Positions 51,840 to 60,448 of a stretch of 64,000 bases of DNA are shown one piece after another. Positions within the stretch are counted from its first letter, which is position 1. Each line of letters begins with the position of its first letter. A program made the translations under genes and the position numbers. The notes beneath the pieces were generated by a model. It saw only the letters and a list, made by a program, of their open reading frames with translations, did not search any database and was not told the origin of the DNA. Where the stretch lies: contig JAQCBR010000005.1 in NCBI GenBank assembly GCA_027621295.1, positions 1 through 64,000 on the forward strand, read 5' to 3'. Origin of the DNA: Planctomycetota bacterium. Its GTDB lineage: Bacteria > Planctomycetota > UBA1135 > UBA2386.

Positions 51840-52889
51840 TCACGGCGCCCGCACGACGTAGTCGTCGTACTCGTCGTCCCACTCCAGCGTCACGTGGTCG
51901 CGGGCGGCGGCGGCCTTGCAGAACTGGAGGAAGCCGTTGTAGCCGAGGCTCTTCTCGCTGAAGCCCTGGTCGCGCTTGCGGACCTTGTTCTTGAGGCCGG
52001 AGAGGACCGGGGGTTCGCCGTTCTCCTGCTCGGCGTCGGCGCAGACGTCGGAGAGGAGGCGGAACGCGCGGTCTTCGCCAGCGCCCTGCTCGGGGAAGGT
52101 GACCTCGGGGTCGCCGCGGTTCTGGCCCTTGACGAGGTCGAGGACCTTGCGCTCCTGGAGGAAGCGGAGGAGCTCGCCGAACGCGCGGAAGCCGAAGTCG
52201 GCCTCGCTGAAGGTCGGGTCCTTGCGGAGCAGCGCGCGCTTGAGCGCGGAGGCGAGGACCGGGCCGTCGGCGGTGGCCTGGACGCCGGTCAGCGTGCGGC
52301 GCACGAGGCGCTCGAGGCCGTCGACGTCGCCGGAGCCGGGCGCCATGTCGGCGGTGGTGGGCTCCTCGGCCTCGTCGCGGCGGCGCTGCGGGCGGGGGCG
52401 ACCCTTGCGCGGTTCGACGCCCTCGAGGTTCTCGTAGAACAGGAACTCGTCGCAGGCCGCGGGGAGCAGCAGCGAGGTCGACGCCTTGATGCCGACGCCG
52501 ATCACGCGCTTGTTGTGTTCGCGGAGCTTGTGGACCAGCGGCGTGAAGTCGCTGTCGCCGGTCACGAACACGAACGTCGTCAGGTAGTCGCGCTCGAAGG
52601 ACATCTCCATCGCGTCGACGGCCATCTTGATGTCGGCGGCGTTCTTGCGGCTACCGCCCATCTTCTGGGGGATCTCGATCAGCTCGACGTGGAGGCGCGT
52701 CAGCATCTTCCGGTCGGGCTCGAACATCGTCCAATCGCCGTAGGCGCGGCGCACGACGACGCGGCCGCGCTCGGCGAGCGCGTCGGCGATCGGGCCGAAG
52801 TCGAACGGGATCCCGAGGCGCTCGCGCGAACCGATCGCGAGGTTCTCGTAGTCGATGAACAACGCGATCCGCTCTTCGTCGGGCTTCAT
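51840..52889 (-). CDS. NYN (PIN-like) nuclease domain with two LOTUS/OST-HTH domains
   Basis: Predicted RNA-acting protein of 349 residues. NYN domain at residues about 5-150 with acidic sites LFIDYENLAIG, ADIKMAVDAM and FVTGDSDFTPLV, the arrangement of the PIN-like NYN nuclease fold. A basic linker (RKGRPRPQRRRDE) leads to two LOTUS/OST-HTH domains at about 190-265 (LKRALLRKDPTFSEADFGF) and 275-345 (KVRKRDQGFSEKSLGYNGF). Such domains bind RNA. The start is the ATG at 52889; it faces the divergent DUF1080 gene across a 162-base spacer. Confidence 0.92.
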   Translation of the reverse strand: MKPDEERIALFIDYENLAIGSRERLGIPFDFGPIADALAERGRVVVRRAYGDWTMFEPDRKMLTRLHVELIEIPQKMGGSRKNAADIKMAVDAMEMSFERDYLTTFVFVTGDSDFTPLVHKLREHNKRVIGVGIKASTSLLLPAACDEFLFYENLEGVEPRKGRPRPQRRRDEAEEPTTADMAPGSGDVDGLERLVRRTLTGVQATADGPVLASALKRALLRKDPTFSEADFGFRAFGELLRFLQERKVLDLVKGQNRGDPEVTFPEQGAGEDRAFRLLSDVCADAEQENGEPPVLSGLKNKVRKRDQGFSEKSLGYNGFLQFCKAAAARDHVTLEWDDEYDDYVVRAP

Positions 52890-53005
52890 TGCCTCGGAGT
52901 CTACCGGGGGCGCAGTCCCGCTCGGCTCCGAATGTCGGAGGGCGGGCGTGATTCACCGGCGTCGGCGGAAAAACGCGTCGGACCGCGGTACGTTCGGCTC
53001 GCCTG

Positions 53006-53040
53006 CGAGCGGGCCACATGCCCGCGATCGCCCTCGCTCG
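53006..53040 (+). promoter_or_regulatory. Leader hairpin upstream of the DUF1080 gene
   Basis: GCGGGC-CACAT-GCCCGC at 53009-53025 is a perfect 6-bp hairpin, inside a looser outer pairing of CGAG (53006) with CTCG (53037). It ends 12-27 bases before the ATG at 53052, where it could affect translation. Another dyad, CTCCGA-ATG-TCGGAG, lies at 52926-52940. Confidence 0.3.
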
Positions 53041-53051
53041 AGTCACCGACC

Positions 53052-53831
53052 ATGCATCGTTCCCTCCTCGTCCTCCTCGCTCTCGCCACTCCGGTCGCCG
53101 CCCAGGACAAGAAGAGCCCTGGCTACGCCGACACGCCTCCGATCCCCGGCCAGGAATGGCGCGTCCACGACGCGACGCGCCCGCATCCGAAGGTCCTCGC
53201 GCCAACACCCGCGGGTGCGCCCGTGCCGGCACCGACGGATGCGATCGTGCTCTTCGGTGGAGCGGCCGACGACCTCGCCCAGTGGACCGGCCGTGGCGAC
53301 AAGGCCGGCTGGAAGGTCGAGGGCGAATACATGGAGGTCAACGGCACGGGTGACGTGCGGACCCGCGAGGAGTTCGGCGACTGCCAGCTCCACGTCGAGT
53401 GGTGTGCGCCCGTCGAGGTGAAGGGCGAAGGCCAGGGCCGTGGCAACTCGGGCGTGTTCCTGATGGGGCGCTACGAGGTCCAGGTGCTCGACAGCTACGA
53501 CAACGTCACCTACGCCGACGGCCAGGCGGCAGCGCTCTACGGGCAGGCGCCGCCGATGGTCAACGTTTGCCGCAAGCCGGGCGAGTGGCAGACCTACGAC
53601 ATCGTGTTCAAGGCGCCGCGCTTCGCGGAGGACGGCACGCTCGCATCGCCTGCGCGGATCACCGTGATCCACAACGGCGTCGTCGTGCATTCGAACCGCG
53701 ACCTGCTCGGCACGACGAACCACCGCGCCGCGCCGGCCTACACGCCGCACGCGCCCAAGGGGCCGCTCAAGCTGCAGGACCACGGCAACCCGGTCCGCTT
53801 CCGCAACATCTGGGTGCGGCCGCTCGACTGA
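53052..53831 (+). CDS. Secreted DUF1080 (3-keto-disaccharide hydrolase-like) protein
   Basis: Exported protein of 259 residues with signal peptide LLVLLALATPVAAQ. The rest matches DUF1080: AIVLFGGAADDLAQWTGRG, WKVEGEYMEVNGTGDV, SGVFLMGRYEVQVLDSY, PGEWQTYDIVFKAPRF, VIHNGVVVHSN and a final RNIWVRPL. The domain has a concanavalin-like beta-jellyroll; sugar hydrolysis or binding is known for relatives. Very abundant in planctomycetes. A hairpin at 53850-53872 follows the stop. Confidence 0.92.
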   Translation: MHRSLLVLLALATPVAAQDKKSPGYADTPPIPGQEWRVHDATRPHPKVLAPTPAGAPVPAPTDAIVLFGGAADDLAQWTGRGDKAGWKVEGEYMEVNGTGDVRTREEFGDCQLHVEWCAPVEVKGEGQGRGNSGVFLMGRYEVQVLDSYDNVTYADGQAAALYGQAPPMVNVCRKPGEWQTYDIVFKAPRFAEDGTLASPARITVIHNGVVVHSNRDLLGTTNHRAAPAYTPHAPKGPLKLQDHGNPVRFRNIWVRPLD

Positions 53832-54257
53832 CGCAGCGGTAGGTGCTCCGTCCGTGCGCGTCGCGCGCGGACGTCGAGCCCTCGGTGATCGGGCCTCCCT
53901 CGCGGTCGAGGCCCTCGCTGGTCGCGTCAGAACCGTCGGTTCTCGTGGGTGGCCTTGATCTTGGCTTGATGCAGGGCTCGCCGCCCGCCGAGCGAGGTCT
54001 GCGTCCAACGCGCCAATGGCGGTCGATCTCGGGCTTTGCGGGGTTTCCGAGCTTCGCGGGCGAGTGGCGCGATGGATCGCGTCGCGTCCACCGAAGCCTG
54101 ACCCGGGCTTGACGTTGGCTTGATCCCAGATCGTCAGCCTACTCGCCGTCGACGAGCCGGGATGCCCTGGCTCGCCACGAAACCGTCCGCCCGTGGATCG
54201 ACCGCCGGCGTGCGGAGCCTTTCCAACGCAGTTCCTCCACAGACTTCAACACCAACC
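53832..54257. other. Long spacer before the beta-helix gene
   Basis: 426 bases without a convincing gene. A short frame at 53843-54112 has no recognisable product. Visible elements are the hairpin at 53850-53872, a perfect AGAACC-GTC-GGTTCT hairpin at 53929-53943, repeated GGCTTGAT at about 53968 and 54116, and a -35-like TTGACG at 54109 without a matching -10. It probably carries the promoter and 5' leader of the downstream operon, but I cannot place the start site. Confidence 0.5.
53850..53872 (+). terminator. Hairpin after the DUF1080 gene
   Basis: GTCC plus GCGCG pairs with CGCGC plus GGAC around a TCG loop, with a 2-base bulge. It lies 18 bases after the stop at 53831. There is no T-tract. 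Confidence 0.4.
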
Positions 54258-56156
54258 ATGGTTTGCTCCAACCTCCAACACATCCTGGCCGCGGCGGCGG
54301 TCGGCGCGGGTCTCGTCAGCGTCGCTCAGGCGCAGAACGAGATCCTCGTCTCATCCGACATCACCACGTCCACCACGTGGACGGCAAGCAACACCTACAA
54401 CCTGACCCGTCAGATCTACGTCCGTCCGGGCGCGACGCTGACGATTGAGGCCGGCACGCTCGTCGCGAGCTCGACGAACATCGGCGGCAGCCTCGCGGTC
54501 TCGCGCGGCGGCCAGATCTTCGTCCAGGGCACGGCCGAGAACCCGGTCATCATGACCTCGAAGGCCGACGTCCAGACCTGGACGAACGGCAACCGCCGCA
54601 CCGGCACCTGGCGCGAGTCCGCCAACGAGTGGGGCAACCTGACGATCATGGGTCGCGGCTACATCGCGGAGAACGCGGTGCTCTCCAACACCCCGACGCC
54701 GAACGCCAGCAACTACGCGCCGATGGAAGGCCTCCTCGCCGCGTTCCCCGGCGACCCGAGCGTCCTCTACGGCGGCGGCAACGACGACGACGACAGCGGC
54801 AGCATCAGCTACCTGTCGCTCCGCTACGGCGGCAAGGTCATCAACCTCAACAACGAGCTGAACGGCATGTCGCTCGGCGGGATCGGTCGCGAGACCGACA
54901 TCCACCACGTCGAGATCATGAACAACGTCGACGACGGGATCGAGATCTGGGGTGGCACCGTCAACCTCAACCACTTCGCGATCTGGAACATCGGCGACGA
55001 CAGCCTCGACATCGACCAGGGCTGGCGCGGCAAGGCCCAGTTCGGCCTGATCGTCCAGGGTCACAGCCTCGACGCCTCGCAGGGCTCGGGTGTTGGCGAC
55101 AACACGATCGAGATGGACGGTGCGGAAGACGCGGACTACCAGCCGGTCACGACCGCGTCGATCTACAACATGACCGTCATCGGTCAGCCGGTCGACGGCG
55201 ACGGCCTGACGGCCTGGCGTGACAACGCGCGCGTCCAGTTCCGCAACTCGATCTTCATGGACTGCGGCGAGAAGGTCGTCCGCTTCGACAACGTCGACGG
55301 TGACGGCGCGAACGGCTACGGCTTCAACAACACGCTGTCGTGGGCCGCGACCTGGACCACGCCCTACACCGCCTACTCGACGGTCAACGCTCCGGCCAAC
55401 CCGGCCGCGTTCTACACCGCGCAGACCTCGGGCAACCTGATCGAGATCACCAACTCGGTCTTCTACAACAACAACAACGGCGCGGCCTACACCGAGGCGG
55501 ACGCTCGTGACGTGTTCAACGTTGCGAACAACAACGTCCGTGAGCCGTCGACCAGCCCGATCGTGTCGATCACCCGCGGCGCTGCGGTCGTCCGCGGCGG
55601 CAAGGTCATGCAGCCGGTCACGTCCCTCGACCCGCGCCCGGCGGGCGACGCGCTGACCTCGGTCGGCTTCGCGCCGAACGACGGCTTCTTCACGCAGGCC
55701 AACTTCCGCGGCGCGTTCGCGCCGGGCGCCAACTGGCTCGGCGGCTGGACCGCTTCCGAAGCGTTCGGCTTCACGCCGAACGACGGCTGGAGCGACCTGG
55801 GCCTCGGCCTCGGCGGCGGCAGCAAGGGCCAGCCGGTCCTCGCCGGCTCGGGCACGCTCACCGGCGGCTCGGCCCTGACGCTGACGCTGTCGAACGCGCA
55901 GCCGAACGCTCCGGTCGCGCTGGCGCTGTCCGCCGCTCGCGGTGACCTGCCGGTCTTCGGCGGCACGCTCGTCCCGAGCCTCGCGTTCGGCACGGTCGTC
56001 GGTCTTGCGACCAACGCGAACGGTGGGTTCACCCTGCCGCTGGGCTCCGGCCTGCCGGCCGGCGTCACCGCCTACTTCCAGGCCTGGTGCGTCGACCTGA
56101 CCGGCCCGGCCTTCGGCTTCACGGCGTCGAACGCTCTCAAGGCCGAAGTCCAGTGA
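54258..56156 (+). CDS. Secreted right-handed beta-helix protein with C-terminal lineage module
   Basis: Exported protein of 632 residues. Signal peptide HILAAAAVGAGLVSVAQAQ after the ATG at 54258. The mature start (STTWTASNTYNLTRQIYVRP, then GATLTIEAGTLV) is the cap typical of right-handed parallel beta-helices. Asn/Gly/Asp-rich coils continue to about residue 430 (IHHVEIMNNVDDGIEIWGGT, LNHFAIWNIGDDSLDID). The last about 100 residues (from GQPVLAGSGTLTGG, with YFQAWCVDLTG, to SNALKAEV) form the module shared with other secreted proteins. Codon use is very biased (nearly all Asn as AAC), suggesting high expression. A terminator-like hairpin follows, so it is a separate transcript or readthrough unit before the TonB genes. 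Confidence 0.85.
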   Translation: MVCSNLQHILAAAAVGAGLVSVAQAQNEILVSSDITTSTTWTASNTYNLTRQIYVRPGATLTIEAGTLVASSTNIGGSLAVSRGGQIFVQGTAENPVIMTSKADVQTWTNGNRRTGTWRESANEWGNLTIMGRGYIAENAVLSNTPTPNASNYAPMEGLLAAFPGDPSVLYGGGNDDDDSGSISYLSLRYGGKVINLNNELNGMSLGGIGRETDIHHVEIMNNVDDGIEIWGGTVNLNHFAIWNIGDDSLDIDQGWRGKAQFGLIVQGHSLDASQGSGVGDNTIEMDGAEDADYQPVTTASIYNMTVIGQPVDGDGLTAWRDNARVQFRNSIFMDCGEKVVRFDNVDGDGANGYGFNNTLSWAATWTTPYTAYSTVNAPANPAAFYTAQTSGNLIEITNSVFYNNNNGAAYTEADARDVFNVANNNVREPSTSPIVSITRGAAVVRGGKVMQPVTSLDPRPAGDALTSVGFAPNDGFFTQANFRGAFAPGANWLGGWTASEAFGFTPNDGWSDLGLGLGGGSKGQPVLAGSGTLTGGSALTLTLSNAQPNAPVALALSAARGDLPVFGGTLVPSLAFGTVVGLATNANGGFTLPLGSGLPAGVTAYFQAWCVDLTGPAFGFTASNALKAEVQ

Positions 56157-56162
56157 GTGCGC

Positions 56163-56182
56163 GGGAGGGGGCATCCCCTCCC
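56163..56182 (+). terminator. Hairpin after the beta-helix gene
   Basis: GGGAGGGG-GCAT-CCCCTCCC is a perfect 8-bp stem starting 7 bases after the stop at 56156. No T-tract. A second stem, AGGAGGT at 56185-56191 with ACCTCCT at 56212-56218, follows closely. Partial termination would set a high ratio of beta-helix to downstream products. Confidence 0.55.
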
Positions 56183-56253
56183 CAAGGAGGTTCCCGCCCC
56201 GTCCGGCGGTGACCTCCTCCACCGGGTCTCCGCCCGAGTTCGGAGTCCCTCTG

Positions 56254-57468
56254 ATGAACAAGCTGTCCCTGTCCCTCTCTGTGTTGCTCGGCCTCGTCGT
56301 CGGGTTCGGTGCCTGCCGTCGTGAGCAGGCGGACGAACCCGCGGGGCCGGCCGCATACCGCGTCGAGCTGCTGCAGACCGCAGCCAGCGCCGCGGCGGCG
56401 TTCCCGCTGGACCCGCACGTGAAGACGCGCTCCCGCCTGCAGCAGCAGGTGGTCGAGGCCTGCCTCGAGGTGGGCGCGATCGAGCTGGCGGCTTCCACGA
56501 CGGACGAGATCGTCAACTGGCGCCGCGGGCTCGCGCTCGCCGCGCTCGCGGAGAAGGTCGGGCTGTCGGGCGATCGAGCCGGTGCCGAGGCACGGATCGA
56601 GGCTGCACTCGCCGAAGCGCAGAAGGTGCTGCAGGACCCGGACCAGCAGGAGTGGCGGCGCGACGCGATCCTCGCGCGCGTCGGTGAGACCTGGCTCGCG
56701 CTGGGTGAGATGGAGCGCGCCGTCGGCATCCGGGCTGGTCTGGATCCGGAGCAGGCGAGGCGCCTCGATGCGGGCCTCGCCGACCGACTCGATGCCGAGC
56801 AGGCACGTGCCCAGCTCGAGATCGTCGACCGGGCGATCGCTTCGGAGAACCTCGCCGACGTCCACACCGCACTGCTGGCCTGCGTGCGGATCTTCACAGC
56901 TCTCTACGCGATCGAGGAACTCCGCGAAGCCTGTGTCGACCGCATCCAGAACGGCTACCCGAAGCTGCCGGTGATGCTGCGCCTCGAGCTCCTGGCCCAG
57001 CTCGCCGAGGCGGCTCTCGACCATGACGACGCCGCGACCGCGCGGCGACTCGCCCTCGACGTCCAGCGCCGCGGCGACGGCGTGCAGTGGGCGGCGGAGC
57101 AGCACGCTCCGCACCTCGCGCGGACCGGGCGGCTGCTCGCCCTCTGCGGGGAGGAACAAGCAGCCCGCCGTGAGATCAAGGCCGCGGAAGCAGCCTTCGA
57201 CGCCGGTCACGAGCGGATCTTCGACATCGACCGCTGCGATGCGCTGCTGCCGGTGTTCGACGCGTGGAGGACGCTCGGCGACGCCGAGAAGGCCGAGGCC
57301 ACGCTCGCTCGCGCGGTCCAGGAGGCATCGGTGAACCCGAACGCCCGCCCGCGCGCCGAAGACCTCGTCGCAACCCTGATTCTCCTCGCTCGGATCGGCT
57401 ACGAGCCGTCCGCGCCCGTCCGCCAGGCCCTGATCGAACTCCGGGAGGGTCTCGTCGACCCGTGGTGA
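56254..57468 (+). CDS. Helical-repeat lipoprotein
   Basis: Product of 404 residues with a lipoprotein signal (LSVLLGLVVGFGACRREQ, Cys at 21). The mature part is entirely alpha-helical with TPR-like pairs rich in Ala, Leu, Glu and Arg (IELAASTTDEIVNWRRGLALAA; LAQLAEAALDHDDAATARRLA). It probably serves as a periplasmic or outer-membrane scaffold for the neighbouring receptor. GGAG lies 8 bases before the ATG. The stop overlaps the receptor start (GTGA). No catalytic residues were seen. TPR-type partners are common beside TonB systems of this layout, as I recall from other phyla. Confidence 0.85.
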   Translation: MNKLSLSLSVLLGLVVGFGACRREQADEPAGPAAYRVELLQTAASAAAAFPLDPHVKTRSRLQQQVVEACLEVGAIELAASTTDEIVNWRRGLALAALAEKVGLSGDRAGAEARIEAALAEAQKVLQDPDQQEWRRDAILARVGETWLALGEMERAVGIRAGLDPEQARRLDAGLADRLDAEQARAQLEIVDRAIASENLADVHTALLACVRIFTALYAIEELREACVDRIQNGYPKLPVMLRLELLAQLAEAALDHDDAATARRLALDVQRRGDGVQWAAEQHAPHLARTGRLLALCGEEQAARREIKAAEAAFDAGHERIFDIDRCDALLPVFDAWRTLGDAEKAEATLARAVQEASVNPNARPRAEDLVATLILLARIGYEPSAPVRQALIELREGLVDPW

Positions 57469-60422
57469 ACTCGCTGCTCATCCGCTGCTTCACCGCAGCG
57501 CTCTGTCTCGGCACGCTCGCCTCGGCCCAGCAGGCGGGGGCGATCCGAGGCACGGTCTTCGACAAGGACTTCGACGCACCGCTCGCCGCGGTGAAGGTCC
57601 TCCTGGTCGAGGCCGGCGTGACCGTCGAGACGACGGACCAGGGCAACTTCCGCTTCGCGGACGTCGCGGCGGGGCGCTACACGCTCGTCTTCTCGAAGGA
57701 CGGCTACGTGCGCGAGGTCCCGCCGCCCGTCGTCGTCACCGCCGGCCAGCTGACCGACCTCGAGGTCCGCATGGCGGGCGACTACACGGACCTCGAGGAG
57801 TTCGTCGTCCAGGACATCCTGCAGCTCGGCGGTGGGTCAGAAGCTGCGCTGCTCCAGCTCCGGCTGGAGAGCCCGTCGATGATGGACTCGATCAGCGCGG
57901 AGCTGATGAGTCGATCCGGCGCGAGCGATGCGGCGTCCGCGCTGCGCCTCGTTGCCGGCGCATCGCTCAAGGACGGCAAGTCCGCGGTCATCCGCGGTCT
58001 GCCGGACCGCTACGTCAGCTCGCAGCTGAACGGCCTGCGCCTGCCGACGGCTGACAACGACAAGCGCGCGGTCGAGCTCGACCAGTTCCCGGCCTCGGTG
58101 ATCGAGAGCGTCCGGGTCAACAAGACCTTCACCCCCGACCAGCAGGGCGACGCCTCCGGCGGGGCGGTCGACGTGCGGCTCAAGGGCGTTCCGGACGAGC
58201 CGTTCTTCGTGAACTTCCAGGCCGAGCGGGGCTACAACTCGCAGGTCGGGCGTCGCGGCGACTTCCTGACGTACGACGGGGGAGGTCTGACCAACCTCGG
58301 CAAGGACGACGGCCGTCGCGACCAGCAGTTCGACAACCTCGGCGGCAACTGGGAGGGTGCGGTCGGCGTCGCTGAAGGCGATGCGCCGATCGACTACAAG
58401 CTACGCGGCTCGATGGGCGGCAAGTTCGAGATCGCCCGTGGCGTGCGTGTCGGCGGCTTCGGCAGCCTGTTCTACGAGCGCGATTCGTCCTTCTACAACA
58501 ACGGCATCGACGACCAGTGGTGGGTCGAGAACCCCGGGGATCCGATGACTCCGGCGACCCAGCAGGGCACGGCTCAGGACGGGGACTTCAAGACCCAGTT
58601 CTTCGACGTCACGCAGGCCAACCGCTCGGTGCAGTGGGGGGGGCTCGGTGCAGTCGGGATCGAGACCGATGCGCACCAGGTGAACCTCGCCTACCTCTAC
58701 TCCCGCAACGCGGCCGACGAGACGACGCTCGCGGAGGACACGCGCGGCAAGGAGTACTTCTTCCCCGGCTACGACCCGAACGACCCCACGTCGCCGGGCT
58801 ACAGCGAGGAGGACGCCGCTCCGTACGTGCGGCTCGAGACACTCGAATACACCGAGCGTCGGACCGACTCCCTCCAGCTCAGCGGTCGCCACGAATTCGA
58901 GACCGCGAAGTTCGGGATCTTCGGAGCTCCGGAGCTCGACTGGGTGTTCGCGAAGAGCTCGGCGCTCCAGGACCGCCCCGACAAGCGTCAGTTCGGTTCG
59001 ATCTGGGTGCCCCAGCGTGACGTGGTCGGGATCACGATCCCGCCGACGCACCGCGCGTACAAGCCGTCCGCGAACTTCACGCTCGGCAACCTCCAGCGGA
59101 TCTGGGAGCGCATCGAGGAGGAGAGCGACCAGTACGCGCTCAACCTCAAGCTGCCGTTCGTGCAGTGGGGGCGTGAGAAGGGCTACCTGAAGTTCGGCGT
59201 GTTCTCGGACGCGGTGCGCCGCACGTTCGATCAGGACACCTACAGCAACTTCGGCGACAACTCGTCCTACGCGGGTGACTGGGACGACCTCTGGAGTCGC
59301 AACTTCCCGTTCGAGAACCATCCGATCACCGAGTCGACGCTCGACGTCGACTACACCGGCACGCAGGACATCCGCGCCCAGTATGCGATGGTCGACCTGC
59401 CGCTCGGCTCCGACCTGAAGTTCGTCGGCGGCGCCCGCATCGAGTCGACGGACATCAGCATCATCAACGACCCCGAAGAGGACGCGACCTGGTATCCGCC
59501 GGGCTCCTCCGCGCCGGTCATCCTGAACCCGGGTGACGGCGACGTCGCGTTCTCCGACGAGCAGGTGCTGCCCGCCGCCGCGTTCGTGTGGACGCCGACC
59601 GACCAGTGGACGTTCCGTGCGTCGTACACGGAGACGGTTGCGCGGCAGACCTTCAAGGAGCTGTCGCCGATCCTGCGCCAGGAGTACCTGGGCGGCCCGA
59701 TCTTCATCGGCAATCCGGACCTCCGGATGAGCTCGCTGAAGAACTACGACCTCCGCGCCGACTACGCGCCGTACGAGGGCGGGCTCTGGTCGGTGTCCTG
59801 GTTCCACAAGGACCTGAAGGACCCGATCGAGTACGTGCAGCGGATCGCGGCGTTCAACTTCACGTCCGCGGTCAACTACCCGAAGGGCACGATCACCGGC
59901 TGGGAGTTCGAAGTGCGCCAGGACGTCGGCCGCGTCTGGGATCCGCTCGAGGGTCTCGCCATCGGCGCGAACGCGACGCTGATCGACTCGAGCGTGACGC
60001 TGCCGGAGGACGAGCAGGCGGGCTTCCGCCTGCCGAACATCCTCGCGCCGATGGAGAGCCGCGAGATGACCTCCGCGCCGGAGCATCTCTACAACCTCTA
60101 CCTGACGCACGACATCGTGCAGACGGGAACGCAGCTCGCGCTCTTCTACACGTTGACCGGGGACACGCTGATCGCCGGCGCGGGCCAGGCGGACGGCAAC
60201 TACATCCCGAACGTCTACCAGAAGAGCTACGGCCAGCTGAACTTCAGCCTGTCGCAGCGCCTCGGGGACTACCTCCGCCTGCAGTTCAAGGCGAAGAACC
60301 TCACCAACCCCGACATCCAGACCGTCTACCGCTCGGAGTACATCGGCGGCGACGTGCTGAAGACCTCCTACTCGCAGGGCATCGACTACTCGATCAGCCT
60401 CGGCGCCGAGTTCCGGTTCTGA
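57465..60422 (+). CDS. TonB-dependent outer-membrane receptor with carboxypeptidase-regulatory-like N-terminal domain
   Basis: Outer-membrane beta-barrel receptor of 985 residues. Signal peptide (IRCFTAALCLGTLASAQ), then a carboxypeptidase-regulatory-like beta-domain at residues about 25-105 (GAIRGTVFDKDFDAPLAAVK). A TonB-box-like EEFVVQD follows, and a plug domain holds AVIRGLPDRYVSSQLNGLRLP near residue 177. Barrel strands run to a C-terminal Phe (SISLGAEFRF). Two in-frame GTG codons (57462, 57465) are possible; 57465 overlaps the lipoprotein stop as GTGA. This architecture resembles the Oar-type branch, of which at least one member has been linked to protein secretion in Myxococcus. Substrate is not shown. 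Confidence 0.93.
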   Translation: MNSLLIRCFTAALCLGTLASAQQAGAIRGTVFDKDFDAPLAAVKVLLVEAGVTVETTDQGNFRFADVAAGRYTLVFSKDGYVREVPPPVVVTAGQLTDLEVRMAGDYTDLEEFVVQDILQLGGGSEAALLQLRLESPSMMDSISAELMSRSGASDAASALRLVAGASLKDGKSAVIRGLPDRYVSSQLNGLRLPTADNDKRAVELDQFPASVIESVRVNKTFTPDQQGDASGGAVDVRLKGVPDEPFFVNFQAERGYNSQVGRRGDFLTYDGGGLTNLGKDDGRRDQQFDNLGGNWEGAVGVAEGDAPIDYKLRGSMGGKFEIARGVRVGGFGSLFYERDSSFYNNGIDDQWWVENPGDPMTPATQQGTAQDGDFKTQFFDVTQANRSVQWGGLGAVGIETDAHQVNLAYLYSRNAADETTLAEDTRGKEYFFPGYDPNDPTSPGYSEEDAAPYVRLETLEYTERRTDSLQLSGRHEFETAKFGIFGAPELDWVFAKSSALQDRPDKRQFGSIWVPQRDVVGITIPPTHRAYKPSANFTLGNLQRIWERIEEESDQYALNLKLPFVQWGREKGYLKFGVFSDAVRRTFDQDTYSNFGDNSSYAGDWDDLWSRNFPFENHPITESTLDVDYTGTQDIRAQYAMVDLPLGSDLKFVGGARIESTDISIINDPEEDATWYPPGSSAPVILNPGDGDVAFSDEQVLPAAAFVWTPTDQWTFRASYTETVARQTFKELSPILRQEYLGGPIFIGNPDLRMSSLKNYDLRADYAPYEGGLWSVSWFHKDLKDPIEYVQRIAAFNFTSAVNYPKGTITGWEFEVRQDVGRVWDPLEGLAIGANATLIDSSVTLPEDEQAGFRLPNILAPMESREMTSAPEHLYNLYLTHDIVQTGTQLALFYTLTGDTLIAGAGQADGNYIPNVYQKSYGQLNFSLSQRLGDYLRLQFKAKNLTNPDIQTVYRSEYIGGDVLKTSYSQGIDYSISLGAEFRF

Positions 60423-60448
60423 CCGGAGGCCCTGCAAACCACAGCCAG

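Noticed and set aside
53843-54112. An 89-codon frame in the spacer before the beta-helix gene.
   Set aside because: No ribosome-binding site, no recognised sequence, low-quality composition; left as spacer.
54109-54145. A sigma-70 promoter with -35 TTGACG.
   Set aside because: No acceptable -10 hexamer at 16-19 bases spacing.
54351-56897. An 848-codon open frame on the minus strand opposite the beta-helix and lipoprotein genes.
   Set aside because: It is an antisense artefact of high GC content; composition is Arg/Ala/Val-rich without domains, and both plus-strand genes are recognisable.
58401-60437. A 678-codon minus-strand frame opposite the TonB receptor.
   Set aside because: Antisense artefact; the receptor frame has all family motifs and the minus frame has none.
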